Below, one piece after another: positions 8,490 through 17,144 of a stretch of DNA of 64,000 bases; the first letter of the stretch is position 1, and the number at the start of each line of letters is the position of its first letter. Source of the stretch: Aliiroseovarius sp. (GTDB lineage Bacteria; Pseudomonadota; Alphaproteobacteria; Rhodobacterales; Rhodobacteraceae); assembly GCF_030148435.1 (NCBI RefSeq), contig NZ_JASBTN010000026.1:37313-101312 (forward strand), written 5' to 3'. The notes below the pieces were generated by a model. The model did not search any database. It was not told the origin of the DNA and saw nothing but the letters and a program-made list of their open reading frames with translations. The translations under genes and the position numbers were made by a program.

Positions 8490-10205
8490 ATGCGCCCCGA
8501 GAAGACCCCCGAGACATGCAATGCGATGAATGGCGCCGAGGCGATGGTGCGAATGCTGGAAGCCCAGGGCGTGCGCCACATCTTCGGTCTGTGCGGCGAC
8601 ACCACACTGCCCTTCTATGACGCGCTGCTGCGCCTGGATCACCAGATGACCCATGTGCTGACCCGCGACGAACGCTGTGCGACCTATATGGCGGATGGCT
8701 ACAGCCGGGTGACAGGGCGGGTCGGGGTGGCCGAAGGCCCCTCGGGCGGCGGGGCAACCTATATCCTGCCCGGGTTGATCGAAGCCTCGGAAAGTTCCTA
8801 TGCGGTTCTGGGCATCACCACCGACATCTCGGTCGCAAGCTACGGGAAGTACCCGCTGACCGAGGTGGACCAGGAGGCCCTGATGCGCCCACTGACCAAG
8901 TGGAACACGGTGATCAAACGCGCCGATCACATCCCGCGCATGGTGAGGGGCGCGTTCCGGGCGATGACCACGGGGCGTTCGGGTGCTGCGCATATCGGCC
9001 TACCCTATGACGTGCAATACGATCCGGTTGACCCGTCCGATATCTGGGCGGATGACAGGACCGCCAGTTACCCGGCCTACCGCCAAGCGCCGGAACCCGG
9101 CGCGGCCGAGGCGGCGCTGGACGCGATCCTGTCGGCAAAATCGCCGCTGATCGTCTGTGGCGGCGGGGTGGTGATTGCCGGCGCGATGGGCGAGCTGGCA
9201 CAACTCGCTGAACGCCTGGATATTCCGGTGGCCACATCGATCTCGGGTCAGGGATCGCTGGCGGAGATCCACCCCAACTGCGTCGGCGTGGTCGGTTCCA
9301 ACGGCGGCACCGACCAGACCTGGGAAGCGATGGAAGCCGCGGACCTCGTCGTCTTCATGGGCGCGCGCGCGGGCTCCACCACCACCTCACGCTGGGAGGC
9401 CCCCGGCCCCGGCACGCGCATCGTGCATTTCGACAATGACCCGATGGTCATCGGAGCAAATTACCGGACCGAGGTCGGTGTCGTTGGCGACCTGCGCCTT
9501 GCCCTGGCCGAGGTGAACGCGATTCTCGATGCCCGGGGCCAGGGCGTCGAGACCTTCGGAGGGGCGGCCGCCGTGGCCGACATCAAGCGCCGCAAGTTCG
9601 AGCTCTTCGACCAGCTTGCTACCAGCGACCAAGCCCCGATCCGGCCGGAACGTGTGATCGCCGAGCTGATGAAGGTCCTGCCCGCCGATGCCACGGTGGT
9701 ATCAGACCCCGGCACCAGCTGCCCCTATTTTTCGGCCTATTACCAACTGCCTCGGGCCGGGCGGCATTTCATCACCAACCGGGCCCATGGTGCCCTGGGA
9801 TATTCGCTTTCGGCGGCACTGGGCGCCTGGTTCGGGCGGCCAGCCTCGAAAACCGTTGCACTGATGGGCGATGGCTCTTTCGGCTTTACCTGTGGCGAGC
9901 TGGAGACCGTCACCCGCGTGGGGGCGCCGATCACCTATATCGTCTTTTCGAATTCGAACTTCGGCTGGATCAAGGCCAGTCAATACGCCGACAAAGACGC
10001 GCGTTACTACAACGTCGACTTCAACCGCACCGATCAGGCGGCGGTGGCGGCGGCCTACGGAGTAAAATCCTGGCGGATCGAGGATCCGGCGGACCTGGGC
10101 CGCGTGTTGCGCGAAGCAATCGCCCATGACGGCCCGACCCTGATTGATGTTGTTACCCAGCCGCTTGAGGAAAGCAACGCACCGGTGCGCCGCTGGATGG
10201 GTTAG
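8490..10205 (+). CDS. Thiamine diphosphate-dependent enzyme, acetolactate synthase-like
   Basis: ThDP enzyme of 571 aa with the three-domain layout of the acetolactate-synthase/oxo-acid decarboxylase family: PYR domain about 10-180, middle domain about 200-335, PP domain about 380-550. The cofactor-activating Glu is Glu61 in TRDERCA. The PP motif is GDGSFGF, ending at SNSNFGW. The ATG at 8490 has GGGAGA at good spacing; an in-frame ATG at 8475 is possible. The substrate cannot be read from the sequence. The neighbours suggest a 2-oxo acid made from an imported amino acid. Its stop overlaps the convergent LysR gene by 4 bp. Confidence 0.85.
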   Translation: MRPEKTPETCNAMNGAEAMVRMLEAQGVRHIFGLCGDTTLPFYDALLRLDHQMTHVLTRDERCATYMADGYSRVTGRVGVAEGPSGGGATYILPGLIEASESSYAVLGITTDISVASYGKYPLTEVDQEALMRPLTKWNTVIKRADHIPRMVRGAFRAMTTGRSGAAHIGLPYDVQYDPVDPSDIWADDRTASYPAYRQAPEPGAAEAALDAILSAKSPLIVCGGGVVIAGAMGELAQLAERLDIPVATSISGQGSLAEIHPNCVGVVGSNGGTDQTWEAMEAADLVVFMGARAGSTTTSRWEAPGPGTRIVHFDNDPMVIGANYRTEVGVVGDLRLALAEVNAILDARGQGVETFGGAAAVADIKRRKFELFDQLATSDQAPIRPERVIAELMKVLPADATVVSDPGTSCPYFSAYYQLPRAGRHFITNRAHGALGYSLSAALGAWFGRPASKTVALMGDGSFGFTCGELETVTRVGAPITYIVFSNSNFGWIKASQYADKDARYYNVDFNRTDQAAVAAAYGVKSWRIEDPADLGRVLREAIAHDGPTLIDVVTQPLEESNAPVRRWMG

Positions 10206-11122
10206 TCCGCGACGAGCGGCGGATAGCCCTCGGCGGAATAGGGCGCAAGCTCTTCCAGCAGTAGACCCAGGAAGTCCCGGCCCACCTGAGACAGGGGCCG
10301 GGCTTTCGACGTGATGACGGCCATGTCCATCATGATCGTAGGTGCAAAGGGCCGTGTGACGAACCCGCCTTCGAAATCGTAATCCAGCACGAACCGGTCC
10401 AGAATCGACACGCCCATGCCCTCCTTGACGAAGCTCAGAAGGTTCTTGAACAGGTGTGAGTGCACCCGGGTGCGCAGGGCAATACCCTCGTTGTGAAACG
10501 CCTCGCGCAGGCGCCTGTGGGTCATATGGTCGGGCCCCATGACGATGAAGGGTTCGTCCTCCAGCAGCGCGGGGGTCAGCACCGCGTGCCGGGCCAGCGG
10601 GTTGTCCTCATGCATCGCCAGGCGGGTCTCCACATGCAGCGGGTAGGTGTTCAGATTGTCATAAAGCAGCGGAAGCTCGCAGATGCCGATCTCGAACAGG
10701 CCCGCCACGACCCATTCCTGCACCTTCGAGGAGTATTGCGACTGGAACGAGATGTTCAGCCCCGGCCGATCCCCGGCAAAGCGTGAAATCAGCTTTGGTA
10801 CGAAGCCAAAGGACATGGAATGTTGAGAGGCGACCTGCAGCTGGCCGACCTTCTTGTTCTGCAGGTCCAGCATGGTCTGCGTCACCTGATCCAGCCCGCG
10901 CACCACCGTGTCGACTTCCTGAAACAGGAGCCCGGCCTCCGGGGTCGGCACAAGCCGGCCATGGACCCGTTCGAACAGGGGCACGTCGGATTGCGCTTCG
11001 AGCTGGGACAGCAGGTTCGAGATGCCGGGTTGCGAGATGCCCAATTGCTGGGCGGCCCCGGTGACGGTGCCGGTCTCGACCACCGCATGGAAGGCCTGGA
11101 GTTGGCGGAATCTGAGTTTCAT
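10202..11122 (-). CDS. LysR-family transcriptional regulator
   Basis: 306 aa from the ATG at 11122. The N-terminal winged HTH (residues 1-60) contains FRQLQAFHAVVETGTVTGAA and the recognition helix region LGISQPGISNLLSQLE. The rest is a periplasmic-binding-protein-like effector domain (about 90-295). It is divergent from the DadA-like/TRAP operon and convergent with the ThDP gene, so it probably regulates amino-acid uptake and oxidation there. The SD is weak. Confidence 0.9.
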   Translation of the reverse strand: MKLRFRQLQAFHAVVETGTVTGAAQQLGISQPGISNLLSQLEAQSDVPLFERVHGRLVPTPEAGLLFQEVDTVVRGLDQVTQTMLDLQNKKVGQLQVASQHSMSFGFVPKLISRFAGDRPGLNISFQSQYSSKVQEWVVAGLFEIGICELPLLYDNLNTYPLHVETRLAMHEDNPLARHAVLTPALLEDEPFIVMGPDHMTHRRLREAFHNEGIALRTRVHSHLFKNLLSFVKEGMGVSILDRFVLDYDFEGGFVTRPFAPTIMMDMAVITSKARPLSQVGRDFLGLLLEELAPYSAEGYPPLVAD

Positions 11123-11152
11123 GGGGGAAGTATAAGTTTTCGTGATGCGATT

Positions 11153-11180
11153 GCCATATCTTAGTATTTGAAATGATACT
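11153..11180. promoter_or_regulatory. Candidate LysR box in the LysR/DadA-like divergent promoter
   Basis: An inverted repeat AGTAT-N8-ATACT (11163-11167 with 11176-11180) lies inside a longer A/T-rich dyad, midway between the two divergent starts. Spacing and symmetry fit a T-N11-A LysR-type site. Confidence 0.4.
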
Positions 11181-11224
11181 GCCCCGGGGTCACTGTGTTC
11201 GGCAGGACAGAAACGGGACCGACC

Positions 11225-12469
11225 ATGGAAACCAGACACGTCGTCATCGTCGGCGCAGGCATTGTCGGCGCGGCTACAGCCATCTGGCTCAGGCGCGCGG
11301 GCGTCGAGGTGACTCTGCTCGACAAGGGCGAACCGGGCATGGGCGCCTCTTATGGAAACGGCTGCATCCTGGCCAGTTGCTCGGTCGTGCCGGTGACGAC
11401 CCCTGGGCTTCTGGCCAAGGGGCCGGGCTATCTTCTGGACCCGAATTTCCCGCTGTTCCTCCGCTGGGGCTACCTGCCCAAACTTGCGCCCTGGCTGATG
11501 CGCTACCTGTCCCATGCGAACACCAAGGATACCCGGCGCATTTCACAGGGGCTGAGCCATGTGGTCGGCGACAGCCTGGAGCAGCACCAGGCTCTGACCC
11601 GGGGAACCACGGCCGCAAAATGGATTCAGCCCAGCGACTACAGCTTCGTCTATCGCGATCGCGCGGCGTTTGACGCCGACCGTTTCATTTGGGAGCTGCG
11701 CAAAGACGCCGGTTTCGTACCCGAGCTGGTCGAGGGCGGCGAGGTGCGCGAGCGCGAGCCGATCCTGAGCCCCGAGATGGGGCTGCTCGCGGTGTTGAAA
11801 GACCACGGCTACATCCTGAATCCGGCAGGTTACGTGAAGGATCTGGTGGCGCTGCTGGAGCAGATGGGTGGCCGGTTCATCCGGGCCGAGGTCAAGGACT
11901 TCGACCTCTCCGGCGGACGTATACAAGCGGTCGAGACCAATCAGGGCCGGTTTGAATGTGACCAGGCGGTGCTCTCCGCCGGTATCTGGTCCGGCCCCCT
12001 GATGGACAAGCTGAGCCTGAAAGTTCCGCTAGAAGCCGAGCGCGGATATCACATCGTCTTCAAGGGACCCAGCGAGACGCCCCGAAATCCGATGATGCTG
12101 ACCTCGGGCAAGTTCGTCGCGGTGCGCATGGACCAGGGTGTGCGTTGCGCCGGTGTGGTCGAGTTCGGCGGGATGAGTGACGAGCTTTCTCCCGGGCCGC
12201 TGAAGCTGTTGCGCAAGAAGGTCAGGGAGGTCTTTCCGACCCTCACCGCGACCGAGGAAGAGGAGTGGCTGGGCTTCCGCCCCGCCCCCACCGACAGCCT
12301 GCCCCTGATCGGCGAGGTCAGGGGCACAGGCGTCTTCACCGCCTTCGGGCATCACCATATCGGCCTGACCGGCGGGCCGAAAACCGGGCGCATGGTGGCA
12401 GACATGATCACCGGCACACCGTCGAACATCGACATGCGCCCCTATGCGCCGATGCGGTTTTCCCGCTAG
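11225..12469 (+). CDS. FAD-dependent D-amino-acid dehydrogenase-like oxidoreductase
   Basis: 414-aa DadA/glycine-oxidase family (DAO fold) flavoprotein. The N-terminal Rossmann motif VIVGAGIVGAATAIWLRRAG leads to the FAD-binding acidic residue in LLDKGEPGMGASYGN, a DadA-like GASYGNGC signature. The C-terminal GHHHIGLTGGPKTGRMVADMI closes the FAD site. The family oxidises D-amino or N-substituted amino acids to 2-oxo acids. The ATG at 11225 was chosen because the Rossmann fold begins directly after it. It is the first gene of an operon with the TRAP transporter, so its substrate is probably the transported solute. Confidence 0.85.
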   Translation: METRHVVIVGAGIVGAATAIWLRRAGVEVTLLDKGEPGMGASYGNGCILASCSVVPVTTPGLLAKGPGYLLDPNFPLFLRWGYLPKLAPWLMRYLSHANTKDTRRISQGLSHVVGDSLEQHQALTRGTTAAKWIQPSDYSFVYRDRAAFDADRFIWELRKDAGFVPELVEGGEVREREPILSPEMGLLAVLKDHGYILNPAGYVKDLVALLEQMGGRFIRAEVKDFDLSGGRIQAVETNQGRFECDQAVLSAGIWSGPLMDKLSLKVPLEAERGYHIVFKGPSETPRNPMMLTSGKFVAVRMDQGVRCAGVVEFGGMSDELSPGPLKLLRKKVREVFPTLTATEEEEWLGFRPAPTDSLPLIGEVRGTGVFTAFGHHHIGLTGGPKTGRMVADMITGTPSNIDMRPYAPMRFSR

Positions 12470-12506
12470 GCTGAACTCAAAAACAAACCAACCAGGGAGA
12501 ATGAAA

Positions 12507-13484
12507 ATGAAAATCAACGGTTTCAAGATGACCACCGCCATGGCGGTTCTGGCACTGGGCGCGGGCACGGCCTCGGCGGAAAGCTGGGACATGCCGATGG
12601 CCTATGCGGCAACCAATTTCCATTCGGAAATGGGCGTAGTTTTTGCCGACAGGGTGCGTGAGTACACCGGCGGTGAGATCGACATCACCGTGCATGCGGG
12701 CGGTTCTCTGTTCAAGGGCGGCGAGATCAAGCGCGCGATCCAGACCGGTCAGGCCCCGATCGGTGAACGCTTCATGTCGGCCCATGCCAACGAGGCCCCC
12801 CTGCTGGGGTGGGACAACCTGCCCTTCGTCGCCACCTCCTACGAGGATAACGAGAAACTGTGGCAGGCGGCGCGCGACAAGGTGAATGCGCAGCTGGCGG
12901 ACCTGAACCTGGTTGCGCTCTACACCTGCCCCTGGCCCGGACAGGGGTTCTATTTCAACAAGCCTGTAGGCTCGTCGCAGGACACCCAGGGCGTCAAGTT
13001 CCGCTCCTACAACACCGCTACGGCCACCTTCGCCGAAGAACTGGGCATGATCCCGGTTCAGGTCGAGGCCGCCGAGCTGTCCCAGGCGCTGGCGACCGGG
13101 GTGGCGGAAAGCTTCATTTCCTCCGGCTCGACCGGTTATGATCGCAAGGTGTGGGAGCACCTGACCCACTACTACAAGGTCAACGCCTGGCTGCCGCGCA
13201 ACTACGTGATGGTGAACAAGGGCATCTGGGACGGCCTGTCGGCCGACACCCAGGCCGCGGTCCAGAAGGCAGCAGATGAAACCGGCGCGGACTGTTCGAG
13301 CAAGTCGGCGGAACTGGCCGACTGGTATTTCGAACAGCTTGCCGCCAACGGCATGTCGGTCGAGGACGCCGGTCCCGAATTCCTGGAAGAACTGCAGGCA
13401 ATCGGCGCCAAGATGACCGCCGACTGGCTGGCCACCGTGGGCGAGGATGGCCAGGCCATCCTGGATGCCTATTACGCCGACTGA
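12507..13484 (+). CDS. TRAP transporter substrate-binding protein, DctP family
   Basis: Periplasmic solute-binding protein of a tripartite ATP-independent transporter, 325 aa. A signal peptide is clear: basic MKINGFKM, hydrophobic core AMAVLALGAG, cleavage after TASA before ESW. The mature part has the DctP features HAGGSLFKGGEIKRAIQTGQ and the Arg-containing GVKFRSYNTATATFAEELG around 160-180, where the conserved Arg normally binds the substrate carboxylate. The ATG at 12507 was preferred over 12501 because GGGAGA ends at 12500. A hairpin follows, then the two permease genes. Confidence 0.93.
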   Translation: MKINGFKMTTAMAVLALGAGTASAESWDMPMAYAATNFHSEMGVVFADRVREYTGGEIDITVHAGGSLFKGGEIKRAIQTGQAPIGERFMSAHANEAPLLGWDNLPFVATSYEDNEKLWQAARDKVNAQLADLNLVALYTCPWPGQGFYFNKPVGSSQDTQGVKFRSYNTATATFAEELGMIPVQVEAAELSQALATGVAESFISSGSTGYDRKVWEHLTHYYKVNAWLPRNYVMVNKGIWDGLSADTQAAVQKAADETGADCSSKSAELADWYFEQLAANGMSVEDAGPEFLEELQAIGAKMTADWLATVGEDGQAILDAYYAD

Positions 13485-13502
13485 TCCACGGATTCAGAAC
13501 CG

Positions 13503-13529
13503 GCCCCGTCCGCCTCGCGCGGGCGGGGC
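13503..13529 (+). other. Intercistronic hairpin between TRAP binding protein and permeases
   Basis: An 11-bp G+C stem (13503-13513 with 13519-13529, one G-U pair) in the 78-bp gap. Such hairpins commonly keep binding-protein mRNA more abundant than permease mRNA; that role is inferred. Confidence 0.55.
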
Positions 13530-13562
13530 TGTGCTGCAACCACCACCCGAAGGGAGAAGGTC

Positions 13563-14276
13563 ATGCGTGACTGGCAATCTTTTCTGGGGCTGCCTTTATG
13601 GGTCTGGCTTTTCGTGATGCCGTCCTGCCTGGCGCTTCTTTGCATCGTCCAGGGGCCCCGCATGGGCCGTATCCTGAGACCCGTCTGGCGCATTCTGGAC
13701 CGGATCTATACCGGCGCGGGTGTACTTGCAGCCTGCTGCATGGTCACGATCCTTTTGTTGATCGTGGCGCAGATGATTGCCCGGTGGTCCCTGCTGACCT
13801 TCCCCGGTTCCACCGAATATGCGGGATACGCGATGGCGGCGACCTCGTTCTTCGCGCTGGCCCACACGCTGACGCGCGGTGCACATATCCGCGTCTCGGT
13901 TTTTTTGAATCTCAACAGGTTCACCCATGTGTGGCTGGACGCACTGGCCATGCTGGTCGCCGCGATCACCGCCACCTATTTCGCCCGCTACGCGATCAAG
14001 ACCAACATCCTGTCCGAGATGCTGAACGACCGCACCCAGGGGCAGGATTTCGTGCCCGAATGGCTGTTGACCTTCGTGTCCATGTTCGGCACCTGGCCCG
14101 GCGACTGGCCGCAGATATGGGCCGAAACCGGCTCCGAGTGGGTCTATACCCCGGTCTGGCTGCCGCAGTTGCCAATGTCGATCGGCTCGGTCCTGCTGGC
14201 GGTCGCGCTTTGGGACTATCTCACCCGACTTCTGGTCAACCGTGAACCCAGCATCGTCGGGGAGGCGGTCGAATGA
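13563..14276 (+). CDS. TRAP transporter small permease, DctQ family
   Basis: Four-helix inner-membrane subunit of the TRAP transporter, 237 aa, somewhat longer than the usual 160-200. An additional N-terminal hydrophobic segment (WVWLFVMPSCLALLCIV region) precedes the DctQ core, which has segments near residues 55-80, 92-112, 120-145 and 205-222. The SD GGGAGAAGG sits upstream of the ATG. Its stop overlaps the large-permease start in ATGA. Confidence 0.88.
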   Translation: MRDWQSFLGLPLWVWLFVMPSCLALLCIVQGPRMGRILRPVWRILDRIYTGAGVLAACCMVTILLLIVAQMIARWSLLTFPGSTEYAGYAMAATSFFALAHTLTRGAHIRVSVFLNLNRFTHVWLDALAMLVAAITATYFARYAIKTNILSEMLNDRTQGQDFVPEWLLTFVSMFGTWPGDWPQIWAETGSEWVYTPVWLPQLPMSIGSVLLAVALWDYLTRLLVNREPSIVGEAVE

Positions 14277-15583
14277 ATGAATTCTATGCAACCGCGATCT
14301 TTCTCTTCGTGCTGTTCACCCTGTTGGGCAGCTCGGTCTGGATCGGCCTTGCCCTGATGGGCGTGGCCTGGGTGGGCATGGAGCTGTTCACCTCGCGCCC
14401 GGCGGGCGACGCGATGATCACCACGATCTGGACAGGTGCATCGAGCTGGACCCTGACCGCCCTGCCCCTGTTCATCTGGATGGGTGAAATTCTGTATCGA
14501 ACCCGATTGTCCGAGGACATGTTCCGCGGCCTCGCCCCATGGATGCGCAAGCTGCCGGGCGGGCTTCTGCACACCAATATCGCCGGCTGCACGATCTTCG
14601 CCGCGGTGTCGGGCTCGTCGGCGGCCACGCTGACCACGGTGGGCAAGATGTCGATCCCCGAACTGCGGGCACGCGGATATCCCGAGCACATGATCATCGG
14701 CACCCTGGCCGGCGCCGCCACCCTGGGTCTGATGATCCCGCCGTCGCTGACCCTGATCGTCTATGGCGTGACCATCAATGAAAGCATTACCCAGCTGTTC
14801 ATGGCCGGCGTCTTTCCGGGGTTGGTGCTGGCCGGGCTGTTCATGGCCTATATCGTGTTCTGGCATTTCTTCGGCAAGGGCGAGCGGCCGCAGCAGGAAC
14901 CGCCGATGAGCTTTGGCCAGATGGTGGCTGAAAGCCGTTTCCTGATCCCGGTTCTGATGCTGGTGGGCACGGTGATCGGGTCGATGTACCTGGGCTTCGC
15001 CACCGCGACCGAAGCCGCCGCCGTGGGTGTGCTGGGCGCGTTGACCCTGGCCGCCACGCAGGGGTCGCTCAGCTGGTCGACCTTTACCGAGTCGCTGATG
15101 GGCGCCACGCGGACCTCGGCGATGATTGCGTTGATCCTGATGGGGGCCTCCTTCCTGTCGCTGTCGATGGGCTTTACCGGCCTGCCGCGCGCTCTGGCGG
15201 AATGGATCGACAGCCTGAACATGTCGCCCGTCGCGCTGATCGTCGCGCTGACGATCTTCTACGTGATTCTGGGCATGTTCCTGGACGGGATCTCGTCGGT
15301 GGTGCTGACCATGGCCATTGTCGAACCGATGATCCGCCAGGCCGGGATCGACGTGATCTGGTTCGGCATCTTCATCGTTGTGGTGGTCGAGATGGCACAA
15401 GTGACCCCGCCGATCGGCTTCAACCTCTTCGTCCTGCAGGGCATGACCCGGCACGAGATCAGCTATATCGCCAAGACCGCGATCCCGATGGTCGGGCTGA
15501 TGATGCTGATGGTGGTTATCCTGGTGGTCTGGCCCGAGCTTGCGACCTGGCTGCCCGAGAACATCCGCTCGACCCCTGGCTAG
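14273..15583 (+). CDS. TRAP transporter large permease, DctM family
   Basis: Transport channel subunit of the TRAP system, 436 aa, mostly hydrophobic with about 11-12 segments. Family blocks are seen: GASSWTLTALPLFIWMGEIL, GCTIFAAVSGSSAATLTTVGKMSIPEL, GTLAGAATLGLMIPPSLTLI, and EMAQVTPPIGFNLFVLQGM near the end. Start and stop are tightly coupled to its neighbours (ATGA with the small permease; 1 nt before the next gene). Confidence 0.94.
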   Translation: MNEFYATAIFLFVLFTLLGSSVWIGLALMGVAWVGMELFTSRPAGDAMITTIWTGASSWTLTALPLFIWMGEILYRTRLSEDMFRGLAPWMRKLPGGLLHTNIAGCTIFAAVSGSSAATLTTVGKMSIPELRARGYPEHMIIGTLAGAATLGLMIPPSLTLIVYGVTINESITQLFMAGVFPGLVLAGLFMAYIVFWHFFGKGERPQQEPPMSFGQMVAESRFLIPVLMLVGTVIGSMYLGFATATEAAAVGVLGALTLAATQGSLSWSTFTESLMGATRTSAMIALILMGASFLSLSMGFTGLPRALAEWIDSLNMSPVALIVALTIFYVILGMFLDGISSVVLTMAIVEPMIRQAGIDVIWFGIFIVVVVEMAQVTPPIGFNLFVLQGMTRHEISYIAKTAIPMVGLMMLMVVILVVWPELATWLPENIRSTPG

Positions 15584-15584
15584 A

Positions 15585-16502
15585 ATGGGGGCCCTGTTCG
15601 AAGCCCTGGCCCGTCACGGGCGCCTGGCCCTTGTGGCCGGGCTGGTGGCGGGGTTGACGCTGCCTTCGGTTGCGCTCGCGCTGAAATCCTGGCTGGCGCA
15701 TCTGGTGACACTTCTGCTGTTCCTGACTGCGCTCAGGATCGGCCCAACCGAGACATGGCGCGGGCTGCGGCAGGGGCGGGGTTCCCTGCGCATGGTGCTA
15801 ATTCTGCAACTTGCCCTGCCGCTGGCGGTGATGGCGGTGCTGGCTCTTGCGGGGCTGCTGGACACGCCGGTGGCGCTGGCGCTGCTTCTGATGCTGTCGG
15901 CCCCGGCGCTGACCGGCTCGCCGAACCTGTCATTGCTGCTGGGCGCCGACCCCGAACCCGCCTTTCGCCTGCTCTTTCTCGGCACGGCGCTGGTGCCCCT
16001 GACCATGTTGCCGGTGTTCTGGCTGCTGCCGCAGCTGGGCGATTTCGGCGCCGCGGTCTGGGGCGCACTACGGCTTCTGGCGGTGATCGCAGTGGCGGTG
16101 GCGCTGGGGTTTTCCCTGCGCAGGTTCTGGTCCCCGTCCCCGGCACGGGTCCGACAGATGGATGGCGCGATGACGCTGGCGCTGGTGGTCATTGTCGTGG
16201 GGCTCATGTCTGCCCTGCGCCCGGCCCTGGAGGCCCGCCCTCTGGATGCCCTGGGCTGGATGATCCTGGTTTTTGCGGTGAATTTCGGCCTGCAGGTGGT
16301 GACATTTTACACCGCACGGCGGATCGCCCCCACCCACGAGGCCGTGCCCTTCGCCATTGTCGCAGGCAATCGAAACGTGGCCCTGTTCCTGGTCAGCCTG
16401 CCCGCCGCACAGGTTGAACCGCTGCTTCTGTTCCTGGGCTGCTACCAGTTGCCCATGTACCTGACCCCAATGCTGATGCGCCGGTTCTACGCCCGCACCT
16501 AG
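15585..16502 (+). CDS. BASS-like multi-spanning membrane protein coupled to the TRAP operon
   Basis: 305-aa integral membrane protein with about nine to ten hydrophobic segments. It resembles the bile-acid:sodium symporter superfamily in layout, with an AIVAGNRNVALFLVSLP segment near residue 265 that recalls the conserved crossover helix. I do not recognise a specific family with certainty. The ATG at 15585 is 1 nt after the large-permease stop, so it is probably translationally coupled. It may be a second transporter or exporter for the same metabolite. Confidence 0.55.
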   Translation: MGALFEALARHGRLALVAGLVAGLTLPSVALALKSWLAHLVTLLLFLTALRIGPTETWRGLRQGRGSLRMVLILQLALPLAVMAVLALAGLLDTPVALALLLMLSAPALTGSPNLSLLLGADPEPAFRLLFLGTALVPLTMLPVFWLLPQLGDFGAAVWGALRLLAVIAVAVALGFSLRRFWSPSPARVRQMDGAMTLALVVIVVGLMSALRPALEARPLDALGWMILVFAVNFGLQVVTFYTARRIAPTHEAVPFAIVAGNRNVALFLVSLPAAQVEPLLLFLGCYQLPMYLTPMLMRRFYART

Positions 16503-16631
16503 GGCAGCCAGGTTTCACCGTCCAAGCCGCGTACGATCCGGCTTTCCAGGGCCAGAAACTCCGCGCGCAGCATCGGGACCGGCAACACCACCTCGCGCCG
16601 GAAGCGACGGAATTCCATCGGCCGGGGGCAA

Positions 16632-16769
16632 GAGCACCCCCATGCCGCCGCCACGGGAGGAGAGAATGGACCGTTTCGCCAGTATCACGCTGGTCTGATC
16701 CCGACGGGACGGTGCGAATTCGACCTGTCCCCCTTCCGGATTGACCGCTATGACCGCAAGGGCCTTTAA
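16632..16769 (+). pseudogene. C-terminal remnant of a FAD-dependent oxidase
   Basis: In frame from about 16632 to the TAA at 16767 the translation has coding character, with GGENGPFRQYHAGLIPTG then EFDLSPFRIDRYD and a stop. The DLSPFRIDRY end resembles C-termini of sarcosine/N-methyltryptophan-oxidase-type flavoproteins. No start or FAD-binding N-terminus is present upstream; the same frame reads as nonsense back to the BASS-like stop. On the opposite strand an unrelated short frame (16617 down to 16499, MEFRRFRREVVLP...) also looks like debris. I read this as a deletion scar. Confidence 0.45.
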
Positions 16770-16781
16770 CCGGAGAACCCC

Positions 16782-17126
16782 ATGACAATCACCCGTATCG
16801 AAACCGGCGCCCGCATGAGCAGGATCGTCAAGCACAACGGTGTTGCCTACCTCTGCGGCCAGACCTCGGACGCGCCCACGGTGGCGGAACAATCCCAAGC
16901 CATCCTCGACAAGGTCGAGGACCTTCTGGCCAAGGCCGGCAGCGACAAGACCCGCATCCTGCAATGCGTGATCTGGCTGTCCGACATGGCGGATTTCGCC
17001 GAAATGAACGCGGTCTGGGACGCCTGGGTGCCCGAAGGTCACGCCCCGGCCCGTGCCTGTGGCGAGGCAAAACTTGCGCGCGACGTGCTGAAGGTCGAGA
17101 TGATCGTTACCGCCGCCTGTGACTGA
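16782..17126 (+). CDS. RidA family enamine/imine deaminase
   Basis: 114-aa YjgF/YER057c/UK114 protein. The family hydrolyses reactive 2-aminoacrylate-type enamines and imines released by PLP enzymes. The essential arginine is present in APARACGEAKLARD and is followed by the usual KVEMIVTA strand. It lies tail-to-tail (18 bp) with the maleate-isomerase-like gene and near diaminopropionate ammonia-lyase, an enzyme that produces aminoacrylate. This supports a role in clearing that intermediate. The SD CGGAGAA precedes the ATG. Confidence 0.88.
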   Translation: MTITRIETGARMSRIVKHNGVAYLCGQTSDAPTVAEQSQAILDKVEDLLAKAGSDKTRILQCVIWLSDMADFAEMNAVWDAWVPEGHAPARACGEAKLARDVLKVEMIVTAACD

Positions 17127-17144
17127 CCCGGGCCGGTGGCGAGG

